Source: Bactrocera neohumeralis
Taxonomy: Eukaryota; Arthropoda; Insecta; Diptera; Tephritidae
Direction: 5' to 3'
Length of the DNA: 64,000 nucleotides
Assembly: GCF_024586455.1 (NCBI RefSeq)
Contig: NC_065921.1
Span: forward strand, 12,803,401 to 12,867,400
How positions within the stretch are numbered: position 1 is the stretch's first letter; each line of letters opens with the position of its first letter. The notes under the pieces are model-generated. The model made no database searches, was not told the DNA's origin, and was given only the letters and a program-made list of their open reading frames with translations. Shown piece after piece: positions 59,920-64,000 of the stretch. A program made the position numbers and the translations under genes.

Positions 59920-61490
59920 TTCAACTGTTTCGAAGTTATCGTCATTAATGGATGACTCGCATGAAACCAGTTCCATATAATATAATCATTTCCAAAACCT
60001 TTCTATTTTCTCTAACTTAAATATAACGAAATAAAAATTTCGCTAATCTAAATTTTTGTTCCTAAAAAAGTCCTTGCTCTTTATAACGCTTAGTTTCATT
60101 CAAAGCGCCCAAACGATATTATCCATTTCTATCTCCGGGATGATCACAGAATGCTTGAATCCGAATTCTTTAAAAATAAATATTTGTTGAGGTTAAGAAA
60201 GATCACTTTGATATTTGACGTCAAAGGTAAACTCTTCGTTGGTTTATGAAATGAAATACAAAAGCCAAACAAACAAAACAAATATGTGAGTATTTTTGTG
60301 AGAAACAGCAGCGATGGGAATATCAGTCTCATGTAACGCGCTCTGAAGGTGAAGTACGGTCGCGAAATGAACAACCAGCATTTGAAAATCACAAAACAAA
60401 AACGTGAAACCATTAAATCTATTTGCACTACTTTTGTGATAAATCGAACTGAATTCACACACGCATACATCCACACTTACACCTGTGTCGCATATCGGTT
60501 AAGTGGCATTTGATTTAGCTTCAACTGGAAAGCAAATTCATCAAATTAATTACGGCAGTGAAGTGTTGAATAAACTTTAAAACGCACTTGGACTTGCCAA
60601 CTTAATCAAAGCAATAATCAAATCAAAGTAAATCGCGCGCTTTGGGCATGGTGAAGATTTGCGGGGCGGTATGTGCATTACCAAGCGGCGCCAGGTACAT
60701 ATATACATACAAATGAACTTAAATACATATGTACACACTCATGGTACATATGTATGTATATGCACGACTCATTTTGCTGAACGAAAATGAGGAAAACAAC
60801 AAAAAAAGCGTTCTACGCCATTGATGAGCATCGTTGGCGGCCGTTGTGACCCACTTGACGTTGTTGACACAATCATTGACCAACGTTGTTGTTTATCTAC
60901 CCGGAACTGGTTAACGCTGTGGTTGAACTGTGACCAAAAAGGACAATTTTGTGACACACTGTTTGATGTGCCCTCTTTGTTAAAGCAATCTTTTTGTGCC
61001 GTTGTTGTTATTGTATTTAAGTATGCAACAAACACAAACGTCACAGTTTTTAAAACCAATACAAACAGCATGGAAAATGTGAAAATCGCATGTACGAGCA
61101 TAGCGCGGCGTTATCGGAGCACTGTGGTGGAGAAAGGCTAATAAGGACATGGCTGGCATGAGAGCGTATTTTGCATGATTTAGCAATTACCATACAAGCT
61201 AACTATTCATATCTACATATGTATAAACGTATGTATGTACTTCGTCATGGGTTGAAGAGAGATATACCTAAAAAGTTCTGACTATCAGAATGAGATTATA
61301 TTATCTGTAGGTTGTGATCTAACGATCTGGACCGAAAGTTACTGACATCACTAATGAAGAATGCTAGGATAAGATGAGACATTCAACTGGTTTAAGTAAA
61401 AGTTCACATTACAAATGAGTCCACAAGTTTCTGTGAAAACCGTAGTTAAAAAAACTCAATCTTTCTCTTGTCAGACGTCTCTGTCTCTGA
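59920..61490. other. No gene recognised; GC-richer block 60600-61140
   Basis: Open frames on both strands at 60769-61141 lack family motifs. The block is single-copy-looking and might be regulatory. Confidence 0.4.
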
Positions 61491-61498
61491 CGAATATA

Positions 61499-62287
61499 CA
61501 GGTTTTGTCCGGAAAGTAATAGGACTGATTTTCTTCCGCCGCGACTGTACTTCGGAGCGTGCTCACACCGACTGGATTCGGTGGAGCGTGTTCCTAGCTA
61601 ACGAACTAGCGGCTGGTCAGTTGTCTCCGAACACCTGGATAGTCAGGACAAATATTTTCGCGCGACGTGTTTTTGTGAGTTGTGCAAGGCGAAAATGCAG
61701 CGTTCTTTAGAGCAGAGGTACGCGATTAAGTTCTCGGTAAATCTGCAACAGAGACATTTGATATAAACAAGCAGGCTTACCAAGATGTTGCTTTAGCAAG
61801 AAGTGGTGTGTTTCGGTGGTACCAGGCCTTTTTGGAGGGCCGAAAAGAGGTCGCTCATGAAGACCGAAAGAATGAGCAAATCCAAAGTGAAAAGTGGAAG
61901 CCCTCAAGATCCTCAAACGAAGGGTCAATCGTGTCCGAGAAGGCATCGCAGCCGATTGAAAGTTGCACTACGCCAACGCCTCGGCTCCCAACGCATTTTT
62001 TGAGAATTTATAGCCCAGATGTGCTTCCGACCTTTTTTTTGTTGCCTTGCCTGAAAAGGCCGATGAAAGGCAAGCATTTTGAGACGTCAGAGGTGATCCA
62101 AGCAGCATGCACCTCCGCTCTCAAGTCTATTGGCGAGAATGCCTTCCGTGACGCCTTAAATACTTGGAAATCGCACTGGCAGCGCTGTATCGACGCAGAA
62201 GGAGTCTATTTGGAAAGTTTTTAAAGAGTTGTAACGATTGGTTCAATAATTTTTGTTTAAATCGACTCAGTCCTAGGACAAACCCTG
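61499..62287 (+). mobile_element. Internally deleted mariner with both terminal repeats and TA target site
   Basis: Flanked by TA (61497-61498 and 62288-62289). The left end CAGGTTTTGTCCGG..TAGGACTGA pairs with the right end TCAGTCCTAGGACAAACCCTG. It encodes QRSLEQRYAIKF at the N-terminus, RMSKSKVK, RLKRRVNRVRE-like, and the C-terminus RPMKGKHFETSEVIQAACTS, NAFRDALNTWKSHWQRCIDA, EGVYLESF. The catalytic centre is deleted, leaving 789 bp. The C-terminal half resembles the copy at 41460-42410. Confidence 0.88.
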
Positions 62288-62289
62288 TA

Positions 62290-64000
62290 TACTATCGCTG
62301 AAGATTTATGAACTTCGCGTATTCAAAAAATATGTGTTATACATAAATAAAAAATCTCACCATCCTTCACAAAAATCTAAAGATTAAATTTTAGTCCAGA
62401 GAAACGAGAATAGCGTAAGGGTTTGGCTTGAAGCACCTATCAAGGACTGAAGTGAAAGTTTTTTTCCATTAACTATATTTCCACTAGGAAACTCGGGGTG
62501 TATTGTGTTGATATACACAATAAATAAACAATGCTTCAAATTACCGACGATCAGTCGCTCGTGATCAACTCGCAATCTGTCGGCAAGTAGCGAGGGGGGC
62601 TTTATAAAACTGGCGGTGATTTTACTTTGAGATCGCTCGGTGATTACACAATCGCTAACAAAAACGATTGTGACTTGTAGCTCGCCTCAGTGTTGTTGTT
62701 GTTGTTGCCGTTATAGTTATTTAATTGTTAGCTGGTTGATTTTCGATAAGATTTCGATTTACTTTTACGCTGATTACTGTTGACTTTAAATCACTTTTAT
62801 TTGCGTAGCTATTGTGTTCACCTGTTTGCGGCGCTGCCAAGCGATGATAAAGAAGAATAATTAGAAAATTCTAATGCCTGCATGCAAACATGTATATCCA
62901 TATCTCCAACAAATACATACATACTTATATGTGGGTAAATAAATGCTGAAGTGTAGGTGTTTATCTGTGTGTAAATACAAATATATTTACAATATTCTAG
63001 ATACATACAAATGCACTTAAACTTAAATGCAATTAGATTCAGCTAGAGATAAACACCATTAGCAATCTGCAGCGCCAAGTGTTGACCAAGAATGTGATAA
63101 TGAACTAAACGTTGATCTTGAGATATAATTAAATGCTAATATATGTTCGTGAATAACACTTAGGAATATGAGAATACAAATATGAGTTATATAATTTAAG
63201 GATTGCTAATAATTGCAGCTCTCTTAATATTGATTTGATTGCTTTGCTTATGAAACAAATGTGTGCTCTTGAAATTGTTCGTTGCATAAAAAAAAATAAA
63301 TAAATTCCCAATCGTATTATATATTTTCCACTATAGATAGTATGTTTACTGATTTCAGTGCTTCCTAAGTAACTCTCCATGGATCAGTGATGTAGACTTT
63401 ACATTTTTCTTAATCGAGCAATGAAGCATTGTTGCTCTCATACCCTGGCTTTAGTCCATATTCTAAGGATTTTTCACCTCATACTGAAAGCTTTTATAAA
63501 ACAAGCTGTTAAACCTTAAGTCGCTCTCAAATTCAGTTGAAGATGTTTTTAGCTAGTTTTTGATTTAAATTAACGGTTTTACCAATTAAATGTCCTATAA
63601 ATAATCATCCCAAGACGGAAATAAAAAAATATAAGTCCCCCATACTTTATCACAGTCGACAAACAAATATTTTTGCCTGTGTACTTCCGAAGCAACTGAG
63701 AAAATTTTAGTTAATTTGAGATCTCAGCCTTACTCATACACTAACAGACACATAAGGTTTTGTTAGAAAAACGAAAATATGTATGCAGTATATGGGAGTT
63801 GGGATAGTATCGATACGATTTAATCTATTTTTCCAACTGTTAACATGCCACATACTAAAAGACTAATCATATAAAGTAAAGTCAACAGGATGTTGGTATG
63901 GTCTCGATATATGGGAATATCTTTATATTATATATTCTAAGGTAAATACTGATTCAAAAAAGCGGATCAAAAGCGTTGCCCATCGTCCGTCAGTAAATTT
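62290..64000. other. No gene recognised; possible core promoter near 62600
   Basis: TATAAAA at 62603-62609 sits in a locally GC-rich context, with an initiator-like TCAGTG at 62687-62692 and TTG repeats after it. The spacing between them is too long for a standard promoter. No downstream ORF supports a gene. From 62850 on the DNA is AT-rich with no features. Confidence 0.3.

Noticed and set aside
1..64000. CRISPR arrays, rRNA, tRNA, bacterial operons
   Set aside because: No regularly spaced repeats, no tRNA B-box with a plausible cloverleaf, and spliced genes plus transposons show nuclear insect DNA.

Overview
The window reads as nuclear DNA of a higher dipteran insect, most likely a tephritid fruit fly (Bactrocera/Zeugodacus/Ceratitis type). 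Pointers to this are AT-rich non-coding DNA full of TACATATGTA-type runs, small spliced genes with GTAAGT/GTGAGT donors, a heavy load of decayed mariner elements, and interspersed repeats (for example the GTTCGG...AGCCCTTCC family) that I associate from memory with tephritid genomes. The species assignment is inference.

Genes. The only well-supported protein-coding genes lie at the left end on the minus strand: two tandem paralogues of the organic anion transporting polypeptide (OATP/SLCO) family. The right-hand copy (4493-11557) can be reconstructed completely as nine exons encoding 797 residues, with the OATP signature RWxGAWW, a Kazal-like extracellular cysteine loop, and a threonine-rich insertion in that loop. 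The left-hand copy (978-1955) shows only its first three exons. Exons 2 and 3 are identical in length and phase to those of its neighbour; the rest lies off the left edge or is lost. The first coding segment (MPLTDD...CGFW.FKG..FQRFAN) suggests the Oatp33Ea/Oatp33Eb pair of Drosophila, but this was not tested by a search.

Mobile DNA. From 12 kb to 64 kb the window is gene-poor. I count about a dozen decayed Tc1/mariner copies on both strands, one hAT fragment, two or three TTAA-flanked non-autonomous elements, and remnants of at least four kinds of non-LTR retrotransposon: Jockey/I-like 3' ends, an R1-like RT with mutated active site, a LOA-like ORF1, and an RTE-like family whose copies end in (AAG)n. 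Several are nested. Intron 1 of the complete OATP gene carries an interspersed repeat interrupted by a 719-bp TTAA element and by a 43-bp retrotransposon stub with a 9-bp target-site duplication.

Between the transposons lie kilobase blocks of apparently single-copy DNA of higher GC (about 23.2-24.0, 27.4-28.4, 39.9-40.5, 53.4-54.2 and 60.6-61.1 kb). These could be regulatory or intronic DNA of a large gene whose main exons are elsewhere. Two short candidate coding segments are worth testing: a 57-residue ORF ending just before AATAAA on the minus strand (18183-18356), and a possible first coding exon on the plus strand (48084-48209). No rRNA, tRNA, CRISPR array or bacterial-type operon was seen.
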